The notes under the pieces: model-generated
What the model saw: the letters and a program-made list of their open reading frames with translations, nothing else
What the model was told of the DNA's origin: nothing
Database searches by the model: none
Program-made: the position numbers and the translations under genes
In this document: positions 9,230-19,904 of the stretch, piece by piece
Layout: every line of letters starts with the position of its first letter
Position numbering within the stretch: position 1 is the stretch's first letter
Origin: JABDIP01 sp965227455
Lineage (GTDB): Bacteria > Pseudomonadota > Alphaproteobacteria > DSM-16000 > Inquilinaceae
Reading direction: 5' to 3'
Assembly: GCA_965227455.1 (NCBI GenBank)
Contig: OZ245752.1
Location: 3,968,001-4,032,000, forward strand
DNA length: 64,000 nucleotides

Positions 9230-9778
9230 CTACCCCTTCATCCGCTCCAGGATCGGCAGATAGCCCTCGCTCATCAGCCGGGGCCCGGCCTCAAGCGCGT
9301 AACCCGGATCGCCTTTCAGGCCGCAACCCTCGACCAGCCGGTTCATGAAGTTGAACAGGGCGCAGATCGACACCGCATGGAACAGGGCGGTCTCGTCCCA
9401 GCCGGCGGCATAGACGGGTTCGGCGTCGCCTTCCGTCATCTTTGCAGGCGTTTCGGTCAGTTTCTTCACGTAGCGCAGCAAGGGTCGCATCTTCGATTCG
9501 ATGCCGGCCGCCGCCTCCACATCCTCGACCAGGGCCTCCAAGACCCCCTCCTCGACCCCGAAGGCCTCGGCGGTGCGGGCATGGATGCCGTGGCAGTAGC
9601 GGCAGGCGTTCAGGCCGGAGACATAGGCCGCGATCAGCTCCCGCTCCCCCACGCTCAGTGGCGACGGGCCGCGCAGCAGGATCTCGTGATACTCGATCAG
9701 CGGCTTGGTGACCTCCGGGTAGCGGGTGAACACGTCCAGCAGACGGGCACCCTCCGGCAGCGAGGAGAGATTGGGCAT
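9230..9778 (-). CDS. Carboxymuconolactone decarboxylase/AhpD-like peroxidase-related protein
   Basis: The 182-residue helical protein has the AhpD-type catalytic motif CRYCHGIH, giving C59, C62 and H66. These residues serve as a redox or proton relay centre in AhpD-fold alkylhydroperoxidases. The rest (LLRYVKKLTETP, VSICALFNFMNRLVEGCGL) fits the uncharacterised peroxidase-related branch rather than true carboxymuconolactone decarboxylase. It is convergent with the small membrane protein gene, followed by the mipA-like gene on the same strand. Confidence 0.85.
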   Translation of the reverse strand: MPNLSSLPEGARLLDVFTRYPEVTKPLIEYHEILLRGPSPLSVGERELIAAYVSGLNACRYCHGIHARTAEAFGVEEGVLEALVEDVEAAAGIESKMRPLLRYVKKLTETPAKMTEGDAEPVYAAGWDETALFHAVSICALFNFMNRLVEGCGLKGDPGYALEAGPRLMSEGYLPILERMKG

Positions 9779-9852
9779 GACCGGCCTCTGTCTTGGGATG
9801 GCGAAGGTCCCGACAGACTAGCGTTCCGACCGATCGCGGGGAAACCGTGGCG

Positions 9853-10680
9853 TCAGAACCGGTACACCAGCCCCAGAAACGCCTGGAACTGGTCTTCGTC
9901 CTTGACGATCGGGCTGTCGGCGGCATCGCCCAACAGACGCTCGTAGCCGAGCAACACCTGGCCGCCCCAATTGGGAGTGAACTGGTAGAACGTTCCCAGG
10001 GTCGCGCCGACCAGCTTGATGCCCGAGCTCGGGTTGAACTCGGCCAGGCCGGACCCCGCCGACTGGGCCGAGGAGACGCCGAAGAAGGCGTCCATGTGCT
10101 CGCCGCTAGCATAGACCGCGTTGACCGAGGGCCGCAGAAAGAGCTGCCGGGTGATCGGGAAGCGGTAGCCGATATCGGCGCCCAAGGTGAAGCCCACGTC
10201 GTCGCCGGTGAACTGGTGCTCGAACTGGGCGCCGAAGGACAGGCCAGGCAGGATCTCCTGCTCGAACAGATTGTACTCGGCATTCACATTGATGGTGGCG
10301 CCGCCATCGATGTCGCCCAGACCGTCCAGGTCGCTGGAATCGTCCTCGTCCCGACCGAAGCTGTAGCCGACCGCCGCGCCGAGCTGGAAGGTCCGGTCGT
10401 TGAACAGAAATACGCCGGCGCCACGCACCGGGCTTAAGAAGAATCGCTCCTTGTATTCGACCTCGACCAACGGCAGGGCGCTGAACTCGTACTCGTCCGA
10501 CCCCTGGTATTCCGGGCTGAAGGCGCCCGCCGCCCCCAGCCGGAACACCCAGTCGCCCTGCGGTTCTCCCGGCCGACCGCCGGGCGGTCCTTCCGATGGC
10601 GGCGCATCCTGCGCCAGGGCGGCAAGGCAAGACACCAGAAGACATGCGCCGGCCCCCGCCGACACGCTCAGCCCATTCAT
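9853..10680 (-). CDS. MipA/OmpV family outer-membrane protein
   Basis: A 275-residue secreted beta-barrel protein. A signal peptide (MNGLSVSAGAGACLLVSCLAALA) is followed by a linker and alternating amphipathic strands. Family hallmarks include SPEYQGSDEYEFSALPLVEVEYK and FLSPVRGAGVFLF near the N-terminus, and a C-terminal GLVYRF ending in the aromatic residue that directs outer-membrane insertion. MipA/OmpV proteins act as scaffolds or porin-like barrels; the specific role here is unknown. The ATG at 10680 was chosen because it begins the signal peptide. A ~265 bp AT-rich region separates it from the divergent lipoprotein gene. Confidence 0.85.
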   Translation of the reverse strand: MNGLSVSAGAGACLLVSCLAALAQDAPPSEGPPGGRPGEPQGDWVFRLGAAGAFSPEYQGSDEYEFSALPLVEVEYKERFFLSPVRGAGVFLFNDRTFQLGAAVGYSFGRDEDDSSDLDGLGDIDGGATINVNAEYNLFEQEILPGLSFGAQFEHQFTGDDVGFTLGADIGYRFPITRQLFLRPSVNAVYASGEHMDAFFGVSSAQSAGSGLAEFNPSSGIKLVGATLGTFYQFTPNWGGQVLLGYERLLGDAADSPIVKDEDQFQAFLGLVYRF

Positions 10681-10945
10681 TATGTCGCTCTCATGGTCGT
10701 TCGAGTTACGAGAAGAAATACCGCGCCCTTGGTCAAATACAACCCTTCGTAATAATCTGTTACACTTTAGAGTATTATGGAAAATCACTTGTCATAATTG
10801 ATTTTATTCAAAATTTTCCTATACGGGTTTAAGACTTGGAGCGCTGTTCCACCTTCGCCGCCTTAACCGCGGATTAGCGGATTGCGTGCTACAAAGGGCC
10901 TGCCGCTGACCGTCCCAATCCCGACAAGAAGTCCGGAGGGCTATC
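10681..10945. other. AT-rich divergent intergenic region (mipA-like / lipoprotein)
   Basis: This 265-base spacer is far more AT-rich than its neighbours, especially 10740-10830, which suggests it carries the promoters of both divergent genes. I could not place convincing -35/-10 pairs on either strand and see no small gene in it. Confidence 0.4.
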
Positions 10946-11563
10946 GTGCGAGTACCGTTTCCAGCCCGTATCGCACTGGTGCTGATCGCCTGCGTCGCGG
11001 CCGGCGCCTGCGCCCCAACGCTGAAGGACGTCAAGAACACGCTGGAGACCAGCGCCATCGTCGGCGTCGCCTATTCCGGAAACGCTATCGCCATCCTCGA
11101 CACCTCCTTCGAAGGCCGATTCGGCATGCGGCCGGAAATGGACGTGCCCGAGGCCTATCAGGCGGTCGGCCGGGTGGTCCGCGACGCCTTCCGGGCCGAG
11201 GCGCCCGGCACCCGGATCGATCTGGTCAACCACAATTCCGAGACGGCGCGGGCCGCCTCCGACATCTATGTCCGGGTCAATGTGGACGGCGCCTATTTCT
11301 GCGATGGCGGGCTGGTCTACGAGCAGACCTGCACCCTGTCCATGCGGGCGCAGCTTTTGATCGAAGACCGGGTCAGCGGCACCAACACGCCGCTCGACTA
11401 CCGCGTCTCCCGCCGAAGCGCGCCGATTCCCGGTTCGGAGAACTGGGCCACGATCACCATGGACCAGGCCCGGCGCGCGGTGCCGCCCTCAAGCCTGGCC
11501 AGCATCCTCGCCGACGAAGTCCGCCGCGACCTGGAATCGCTGCTCGGTGAGGCGGACAACTAA
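10946..11563 (+). CDS. Putative lipoprotein of unknown function
   Basis: A 205-residue protein that begins with GTG. The N-terminal signal MRVPFPARIALVLIACVA ends in AAGAC, close to a lipobox with the modified cysteine at about residue 22, so it is probably a lipid-anchored envelope protein. The mature part contains SAIVGVAYSGNAIAIL, a mixed alpha/beta region and an acidic C-terminus. I do not recognise the family. Codon use is typical of the host. It is divergent from mipA and convergent with the PARIS-like island, where its 3' end marks the boundary of the AT-rich DNA. Confidence 0.7.
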   Translation: MRVPFPARIALVLIACVAAGACAPTLKDVKNTLETSAIVGVAYSGNAIAILDTSFEGRFGMRPEMDVPEAYQAVGRVVRDAFRAEAPGTRIDLVNHNSETARAASDIYVRVNVDGAYFCDGGLVYEQTCTLSMRAQLLIEDRVSGTNTPLDYRVSRRSAPIPGSENWATITMDQARRAVPPSSLASILADEVRRDLESLLGEADN

Positions 11564-11630
11564 TTCTGGCGGCCTTCTACCAATATCATAGATCTTTCCA
11601 ATTCTATCTGTGAAAGCTACGCCCTAATCT

Positions 11631-12506
11631 CTAATCTGCCGAGCACAGGCTTTTTATCTTATCAAATAATACTTCATCTTTTATATTCTCACGCTCAATT
11701 GCCGCGCTCCAAGCACTATGCACATCCCGTTCTTCAAGTCGGCTCGTCACACCAGCAATTTGCCTCACCCATGTAATTACCACAACAACCATATCATGTC
11801 CGTGAAGGCTATGCTTTGTGTCACCCCGCAAACGCTGACGGCAATTTTCTATTTCCTCAAAGAACCTTTCCTCCCCCTCTTTCCACTCACTCTTATTTAG
11901 CAGCCGTCGCACAAATTCTTCCAAATCTAATACCAGCTGACCATTTGATTCCATCATACATTTTCTTGGGTCCATCCAGCTAATACCCGGGGCCAATAAA
12001 TACTTCACTAATCTCACCAAATACAAATCTAGTAGAATTGCACCCGAATCACACAAAAAATCCGCCGCCTTGTCTTCAGCAATCCCAAAGTATAAAATAA
12101 ATAGTCTTTCAACTATTTCCTGATCGTATAAGTATGATTCCATACACGAATAATCTGTTCGGCAAATATACCTACCCTCCACTATTTCAGTAAGGTGTTC
12201 ATCAAGATCTGAATCAACAATACATAGTATATTTAGATCTATTCCAGTGCGCGATTCTATTTCTTTGGCCAGCGCGATAACTCGCCCTTTGTTTCCTTCG
12301 CGCCTAGTTACCGCATCAACAATTTCGCTGGGAACCTCGACAGTTTCTATCTTGTATACCTTTACCCCGGCCGAATTAATTCCATCAATGAACCATTCTA
12401 TTAGCGACCGATCAAAATCCCCTTCCACATATACGTCTCTCAACTCCGGCTCGAGCTTATATCTGATGACAAGTTCGTCTATCGTGCGCCTGGGGATAGA
12501 ACCCAC
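11631..12506 (-). CDS. DUF4435 / TOPRIM-like nuclease subunit, AriB-like (PARIS defence)
   Basis: The 291-residue protein shows the TOPRIM-like pattern of DUF4435: RDVYVEGDFDRSLIEWF with a glutamate at residue 28, then ILCIVDSDLDEH with D98, D100 and D102, then TDYSCMESYLYD. In PARIS systems the AriB effector of this family is an RNase that is released by an AriA ATPase when a phage anti-restriction protein is sensed. I chose GTG at 12506: it sits behind a textbook site (GGGAGG, six-base spacing), whereas the longer ATG at 12653 would lie inside the upstream ATPase gene. The stop of that gene is 14 bases upstream, so translation is coupled. DNA is strongly AT-rich, indicating transfer. Confidence 0.82.
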   Translation of the reverse strand: MGSIPRRTIDELVIRYKLEPELRDVYVEGDFDRSLIEWFIDGINSAGVKVYKIETVEVPSEIVDAVTRREGNKGRVIALAKEIESRTGIDLNILCIVDSDLDEHLTEIVEGRYICRTDYSCMESYLYDQEIVERLFILYFGIAEDKAADFLCDSGAILLDLYLVRLVKYLLAPGISWMDPRKCMMESNGQLVLDLEEFVRRLLNKSEWKEGEERFFEEIENCRQRLRGDTKHSLHGHDMVVVVITWVRQIAGVTSRLEERDVHSAWSAAIERENIKDEVLFDKIKSLCSAD

Positions 12507-12520
12507 TTTTTCCTCCCAAC

Positions 12521-13861
12521 CTAAATCGATTCGAGTTTTACAACTGATGAACTGTGCCGCGCCAGCAACTCCAGAGAGTGAGTGGCGATTACAAACTGGT
12601 TTGATGTTTGACCTGTCAGCTGCAAAAGTGAATCTAGCAACTGCCTCTGCCATTTTATGTTCAAAGATAACTCTGGCTCGTCAATCAAGAACACACTCCT
12701 AATGTCCCTTGCCACTAGGGAATTGCAGAGAAGGCCAACCAGTTGCTTTTCGCCTGATGACAAATTTGCAGGAGAAAGCGTGTCTCCTTTACTTGTTTTT
12801 ATTCGTAGGCCACCAGAAATAGAATAGGACAGTTCCTTCGCCACCAAATATGAGTTCATCGTTCCAAGAAATAGCTCAATAAGATCATGCACCTCTTGAA
12901 GCGCGTCCAGCCTAGCCTCAAACCCTGCAATGAATGGATTTAGTACGCTATAGAGCGCCGGCCGCACGTCAGCGCTCGTTTGATTGATGATGGCAATTAT
13001 CTTTTCTGCTGGAAGCTCAGGGCGAAGCCCAAGCTGAGTAAAAGTATTAGTTCGCTTGGAAAGACTAGCTATGCGTTCAATTCCCGTTCCTATGTCAGGG
13101 TCACTCTCGTATTCTGCTGCGTGTTCACTTATGTGCCTGATGACATCTAGAAGCATTGTATTAGCAGTTTCTTCTCCGATATCGGATCCGCGCAATGCTT
13201 TGTCGCGAAACCACCTCTCCAAGCGTCGCATGGCTAGTCGAATCTCTAGCGCTTGCATTTCTTCTCGAAATTCTGCGATGCGGTGTCCGCTTGGTCGATG
13301 GCGTTGCATGTTTTGGATAGCGACTCCTTCATCGTCGATGAGGTCAGACGGAAACGTTGTGGACTGAAAGGACCTATCGTCGGCGAGAAAGAAACACTGA
13401 ATTTCTAACTTGGAAAGACAAGAAAGCAGTTCGTCAATCCCAGATGATGCACTATGAACAGATGGAAAGGCATTTTCCTCAGTAGCTTTCAATTTTATTT
13501 TTGCATTGATCATCCTTGATTTAATTTCTGCTGTCATAGAACCTAGAAGGCCTTTAGCTTTGCTGTATGTTATGCAGATGCCGTCATTAAATTCGATTCT
13601 TAGGTGGCTAAATGGAGTCTGAGCTAAGTAAGTCTTGACTCCTACGGCAGTAACTGGGGAAATTGCACTATATAATAACTTTAGTATCGTTGTCTTTCCT
13701 GTTCCATTGTCTCCATATAATATTAAGAGGCGCGATAGATCATTTTCATTTGGGAGAGAAGTTATCTTGTAGCTATATACTCCAAAAAGATCCCTTATTT
13801 CAAATGATGAAATATACAAATTTTGATCGTCTTCCTGTTCTTTGTATTCTTTCGCGGGCAT
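12521..13861 (-). CDS. SMC/AAA15-like ATPase, AriA-like (PARIS defence)
   Basis: The 446-residue ABC-type ATPase has Walker A GDNGTGKT (50-57), a helical middle region (about 190-345), signature LSSGEKQ (367-373), Walker B VFLIDEPE (390-397) and the histidine ATHS (426-429). This layout matches the AAA15/OLD-like ATPases, of which AriA forms a sensor complex with AriB. I chose the ATG at 13861 because GGAG is seven bases upstream; the ATG at 13909 lacks this. It is directly followed by the DUF4435 gene. Codon use and low GC set the pair apart from all neighbours. An OLD-type or retron-associated ATPase is the main alternative. Confidence 0.82.
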   Translation of the reverse strand: MPAKEYKEQEDDQNLYISSFEIRDLFGVYSYKITSLPNENDLSRLLILYGDNGTGKTTILKLLYSAISPVTAVGVKTYLAQTPFSHLRIEFNDGICITYSKAKGLLGSMTAEIKSRMINAKIKLKATEENAFPSVHSASSGIDELLSCLSKLEIQCFFLADDRSFQSTTFPSDLIDDEGVAIQNMQRHRPSGHRIAEFREEMQALEIRLAMRRLERWFRDKALRGSDIGEETANTMLLDVIRHISEHAAEYESDPDIGTGIERIASLSKRTNTFTQLGLRPELPAEKIIAIINQTSADVRPALYSVLNPFIAGFEARLDALQEVHDLIELFLGTMNSYLVAKELSYSISGGLRIKTSKGDTLSPANLSSGEKQLVGLLCNSLVARDIRSVFLIDEPELSLNIKWQRQLLDSLLQLTGQTSNQFVIATHSLELLARHSSSVVKLESI

Positions 13862-13988
13862 TAGCTGCTCCTTTCTGCCCCTGACGTCTTCGTGCGTGCC
13901 ATCACTCAATAAGTTTACGTTTTGGACGCATACTGCGGGCGAGTGTTCACGTTGGTAGAGAGGATCCTCACCGTCGTCCAGTTCGGCC

Positions 13989-16142
<2,154 letters not shown>

Positions 16143-16450
16143 GATCGTGGCCCTTCATTGCCGGCGCGCAGACCGGCCGATCATACGCGGCCGGCCGGTG
16201 CAGCGTCCATCACGGCCCGGAGCCGGGATGCCCGCCCGATCCCCCACGCCAACACTTTGCCTTGGAAACACCCCACTTCGCGCCTATGGTCCGAGCGTCG
16301 ATATTGGCCGGATACCTGGGCCGCTTCGCCTCGTCGCAAACGGGCGCGTACGTTTCAGACTTTCTCTCCAAATCAACGAAACGGGACGATCGGGCACGAC
16401 TCGTCGTGCGCCAGGTCCCACGCGCAGACCGTTCGTGAAAAGGAAATCCC
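16143..16450. other. Divergent intergenic region scpA / cspA with long cspA leader
   Basis: This 308-base region has no recognisable gene. It holds the scpA upstream region and the probable promoter and long 5' leader of the cold-shock gene. A site before the cspA ATG (AAGGAAA) is the ribosome-binding site. Confidence 0.5.
16262..16290 (+). promoter_or_regulatory. Candidate sigma-70-type promoter for cspA
   Basis: TTGGAA (16262-16267) and TATGGT (16285-16290) are separated by 17 bp. This predicts transcription start near 16297 and a leader of roughly 150 nt before the cspA ATG, consistent with the long regulatory leaders of cold-shock genes. This is a pattern match only. Confidence 0.35.
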
Positions 16451-16660
16451 ATGAATACGGGCACCGTTAAGTTCTACAACACGCAGAAGGGCTTCGGCTT
16501 CATCGAGCCGACCGACGGCAGCAAGGACGTCTTCGTCCACGCCACCGCGCTGGAGCGGGCCGGAATCAGCACCCTGTCGGAGGGCCAGCAGGTGCGGTTC
16601 GACACCCAGCTCGATCCGCGCAGCGGCAAGACGGCCGTCGGCACCATCGAGCTCGCCTGA
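16451..16660 (+). CDS. Cold-shock-domain protein, CspA family
   Basis: The 69-residue OB-fold protein shows RNP1 KGFGFI and RNP2 VFVH, the nucleic-acid-binding motifs of the cold-shock domain. It acts as an RNA chaperone. The length is standard. Its start is preceded by AAGGAAA and followed by GC-rich coding DNA. It stands alone on the plus strand, with a candidate hairpin terminator immediately downstream. Confidence 0.95.
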   Translation: MNTGTVKFYNTQKGFGFIEPTDGSKDVFVHATALERAGISTLSEGQQVRFDTQLDPRSGKTAVGTIELA

Positions 16661-16666
16661 CGGACG

Positions 16667-16705
16667 CCGGAACGCCGCCGCCAGACCATGGCGGCGGCGT
16701 TCCGG
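16667..16705 (+). terminator. GC-rich hairpin after cspA
   Basis: CCGGAACGCCGCCGCC (16667-16682) pairs with its perfect inverted copy at 16690-16705 around a seven-base loop. It begins six bases after the cspA stop. No T-tract follows, so it may act as an RNA stabiliser as much as a terminator. Confidence 0.6.
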
Positions 16706-16813
16706 GGATCCGCTCGAGCGCCACGATTGCCCCGGTCGCGGCCTGCGATCACGCGGCGCTTCCGCAGAAGACCACCTCCGATCAATCCCCCAACATCTCC
16801 CTCCAAGGACCCG

Positions 16814-17863
16814 ATGCCGCAAGCCGATCAAGCCAGACCTCCGGCGGAGCCGGGCGCCCAGAAATGGGGCCGCATCCTCGCCCCCTATCGCAAGCCCAGC
16901 CATGGCCGCAGCATCTTCGAAATCTCGATCACCCTGTTGCCTTTCGCCGGGCTGTGGGCGCTGGCCTGGACCGCGGTTCATTTCGGCCATTGGGAATGGG
17001 CGCTGCTGATCTGGGTCCTGGCCGCCGGGTTCCTGGTGCGGCTGTTCATGATCCAGCACGATTGCGGACACGGCGCCTTCTTCCGGCATCGCCTTGCCAA
17101 TGACTGGGTCGGCCGGGTCATCGGTGTGCTGACCCTCACCCCTTACGACGCCTGGCGGCGGGCGCACGCAATCCATCACGCCACCTCCGGTCACCTGGAC
17201 CGCCGCGGCATCGGCGACATCGACACGTTGACGGTGCGCGAGTTCCGGGCGCGGTCGTTCTGGGGCCGCCTACGCTATCGCCTCTACCGGCATCCGCTGG
17301 TGATGTTCGGGATCGGCCCGGCCTATATGTTCGTCCTGCGCCATCGCTTTCCCCTGGCGCTGGCGTCCGGCCGGTGGCGGTCCTGGATCAGCGCCATGGC
17401 GACCAACCTGGCAGCGGGCGCCGTGATTGCCGCGCTCATCTGGCTCGTCGGGGTCGGACCGTTCCTGGTGATCCAGTTGCCGATCACCCTGCTGGCCGGC
17501 TCGATCGGGGTGTGGCTTTTCTACGTCCAGCACCAGTTCGAGGAGACGCACTGGGCCCGCGCCGGCCAATGGAGCCAGCGGGAAGCCGCATTGCAGGGAA
17601 GCTCTTACTACGAGCTGCCGGCCATTCTGCGCTGGTTCACCGCCAACATCGGCGTGCACCATGTGCACCACCTGTCCAGCGGCATTCCGTTCTACCGCCT
17701 GCCGCGTGTTCTGCGCGACAACCCCGACCTCAGGGGCATGAGCCGGATCACGCTGCGGCAGAGCTTCGCCTGCGTTCGCCTCACCTTGTGGGACGAGGCC
17801 CAGAACCGGCTGATCTCGTTTCGCGAGGCCAGGAGGGCGGACGGGAATGGAACCCGGGCATGA
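16814..17863 (+). CDS. Membrane fatty acid desaturase
   Basis: The ~349-residue integral membrane di-iron enzyme shows the three histidine boxes of acyl-lipid/acyl-CoA desaturases: HDCGHG (around 82), HAIHH (around 118) and HHVHH near the C-terminus. Hydrophobic helices surround them. It would introduce a double bond in membrane fatty acids using O2 and electrons from a ferredoxin or cytochrome. I chose the ATG at 16814, preceded by AAGGA. Adjacency to cspA suits a role in low-temperature membrane adaptation, but that link is inference. Confidence 0.92.
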   Translation: MPQADQARPPAEPGAQKWGRILAPYRKPSHGRSIFEISITLLPFAGLWALAWTAVHFGHWEWALLIWVLAAGFLVRLFMIQHDCGHGAFFRHRLANDWVGRVIGVLTLTPYDAWRRAHAIHHATSGHLDRRGIGDIDTLTVREFRARSFWGRLRYRLYRHPLVMFGIGPAYMFVLRHRFPLALASGRWRSWISAMATNLAAGAVIAALIWLVGVGPFLVIQLPITLLAGSIGVWLFYVQHQFEETHWARAGQWSQREAALQGSSYYELPAILRWFTANIGVHHVHHLSSGIPFYRLPRVLRDNPDLRGMSRITLRQSFACVRLTLWDEAQNRLISFREARRADGNGTRA

Positions 17864-17966
17864 CGCCCCGTCAGAGGGGCTGGCGAGCGACTAGCTAAGG
17901 GAACGGCGAACGAGTCGGGCGACAACGGTCACCCATCGGTGTCTGCGATCCGATATCAGAGTCGGT

Positions 17967-19808
17967 TCACATTCCCTGCCCCGCCGCCACCTCGTCCGGC
18001 ACGGCTGACGCGGGCTTCGAAGTTCCAGCGGGCAAGCGGAAGAACGGCACGGCTTGGGCAAAGCCCTTCAAGGCGGCTGTTTCTTCCGACAGATCGTAAG
18101 GCTCGAGCAATGCCGCTACGCCCGGATCGGTGGCCAGATCCACCGAAAGCACGATGTCGCCGCCGGCGCTCTGACCCTCCAAGCGGGCGGCCAGGTTTGT
18201 CGTCGAGCCGAAATAGTCGATGCGGTTGTTGAGGGACACGGCGATGCAGGGGCCGGCATGCAGGCCGATCTTGATGACGATCGCCTCCGCGCCCTGGCGG
18301 TCGTTGAAGTCCGCGACCTCCCGCTGGATGGTCAGTGCCGCCGAGGTTGCGTCGGCAGGGTCGCTGAAAACGGCCATGACCGCGTCGCCGATGGTCTTGA
18401 CGATGGCCCCGTTCTGCCGCCGGACCACATCGGCCAGGAAGGCGAAATGCGCCCGCACCAGGGCGAAGGCGCCGGCGTCGCCGATCCGCTGATAGAGCGC
18501 CGTGGAGCCCTTCAGGTCGGTGAACATCATCGCCACCTGGCTAACCTCGATCGAATCGCCGGAGGCGATGGTCTCGCTGGAGAACAGGTCGCGGAAGGTC
18601 TGCAGGGTCGCCACCTGATGCGCCGTCAGGGCGTCGCGCACCCAATCGCGGCTCTCTACGATCAGGGTGCGCTCGGAGGCCGCCCGGTTCTCCAGCACCA
18701 ATTCGCGCGGGGCCCCGACCGACCCGGCGGACACATCCGTCCCGTCTGCGACGATACCGGGGAACGCCCCGCCTTCATGGTCGATCTCGCAGGCACCGCC
18801 CGGCTCCAGGGTCCGCAACCGGTAGGCACCGGCCGGCAGGTCACAATCCAGCACGCGGCGTTCGCCCGGCCCCAGGATCTGCTGCACCCGGACATGCGGC
18901 GTCTTCACCGGGCCGCCGAGGCAGTATTCGCCGATCAGGATGGGCCGGATCGCCGCCGACGGGCTGAAGGTCAGCTCGATGTTGCGGTCGAAATCGCGGT
19001 CGAAATCGATACTGCAGGACGGGCAATGCACCCCGGTTGGCAGCTTGTCCAGGCTCGGCACCATCGCCTTGGCGCCTCGGCAGCGCGGGCAGAGCAGGTC
19101 CCAATGCATTTCGAGCATCCCGCTTGCCACCGCCGCCAGGCACAGCTCGACGACGGCGCGGGGCGGCTGTTGCCAGGACCGGGCCAGCGTCAGGGGCCGC
19201 ATATGCATCAGATCGACTTCCTGCGCGGTCCGCACGTGATCCGCCAGGCGCTGGGCAAGGCCGTGATGGTAGGGGCCCTTGCCGATCTCCACGACCATGC
19301 CGGCCAGACGCTCTTCCGCGCTCGCGGTCATGATCGGCGGGGCATGATCGTAGGCCTGCGGGCGTTCACCGGCGGCGAAGGCGGCAGCCGAGCGCGACAG
19401 CCGCTCGATGTTCCGGCCCGCCCGGCGCAGGAAACCGGCCGCAAGCAGGACCTTGCCGAACAGGTTCGCCGGCTCAGCCTCCAGGCCGTAGGTGACTCGG
19501 GTGCCATCGCCGTCGGGCTCCAGCCGCAAGGACGCACCGAGAATACGGAGCGGGCCCAATCGGAAGATGCGACGATGCGACCAGCGCCACCCCTCGACCC
19601 ATTGGTAGGGCCGCTCCTCCCATTCGAGGTCGATCCGTCCCATGCGCGCCTGGGCAAGGCGCAGAACGGTGCCGTCCGGTTGCGGGATCTCCTCGACCTG
19701 GAATTTCGGGGTGCCCAGCGCCTCGTTGAACCGGGGCGTATCCGACATGACCGGCCACAGGCGTTCCGGCGGCAGGTCGAAGCGCCATTGCCACTCAGCC
19801 TTTGCCAT
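17967..19808 (-). CDS. Adenylate/guanylate cyclase with SRPBCC-like N-terminus and zinc-ribbon-like motif
   Basis: A 613-residue modular signalling protein. Residues 1-145 resemble an SRPBCC/START-like ligand-binding fold; a middle region (about 160-410, DUF5939-like) contains four cysteines, C240, C243, C262 and C265, spaced as a zinc ribbon; the C-terminal class III cyclase domain has FTDLKGSTALY (metal-binding D431) and KTIGDAVMAVF (second metal Asp at 475). It would make cAMP or cGMP in the cytosol in response to a ligand bound by the N-terminal domain. It is convergent with the desaturase, and upstream there is the MerR/CDF pair. Ligand and product nucleotide are unknown. Confidence 0.88.
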   Translation of the reverse strand: MAKAEWQWRFDLPPERLWPVMSDTPRFNEALGTPKFQVEEIPQPDGTVLRLAQARMGRIDLEWEERPYQWVEGWRWSHRRIFRLGPLRILGASLRLEPDGDGTRVTYGLEAEPANLFGKVLLAAGFLRRAGRNIERLSRSAAAFAAGERPQAYDHAPPIMTASAEERLAGMVVEIGKGPYHHGLAQRLADHVRTAQEVDLMHMRPLTLARSWQQPPRAVVELCLAAVASGMLEMHWDLLCPRCRGAKAMVPSLDKLPTGVHCPSCSIDFDRDFDRNIELTFSPSAAIRPILIGEYCLGGPVKTPHVRVQQILGPGERRVLDCDLPAGAYRLRTLEPGGACEIDHEGGAFPGIVADGTDVSAGSVGAPRELVLENRAASERTLIVESRDWVRDALTAHQVATLQTFRDLFSSETIASGDSIEVSQVAMMFTDLKGSTALYQRIGDAGAFALVRAHFAFLADVVRRQNGAIVKTIGDAVMAVFSDPADATSAALTIQREVADFNDRQGAEAIVIKIGLHAGPCIAVSLNNRIDYFGSTTNLAARLEGQSAGGDIVLSVDLATDPGVAALLEPYDLSEETAALKGFAQAVPFFRLPAGTSKPASAVPDEVAAGQGM

Positions 19809-19904
19809 GCCCGTCGCCTTGCCCGTGTGCGCCCTGGGCGATGATGACCCCTACCGATTGCCTACGTCAAAACCAGCGCTGCCGGCTCTCCCTCCGGAGT
19901 GCGG

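Noticed and set aside
12507..12653. ATG at 12653 as the start of the AriB-like gene
   Set aside because: It lies within the ATPase coding region and lacks a binding site, while a strong site precedes the GTG at 12506.
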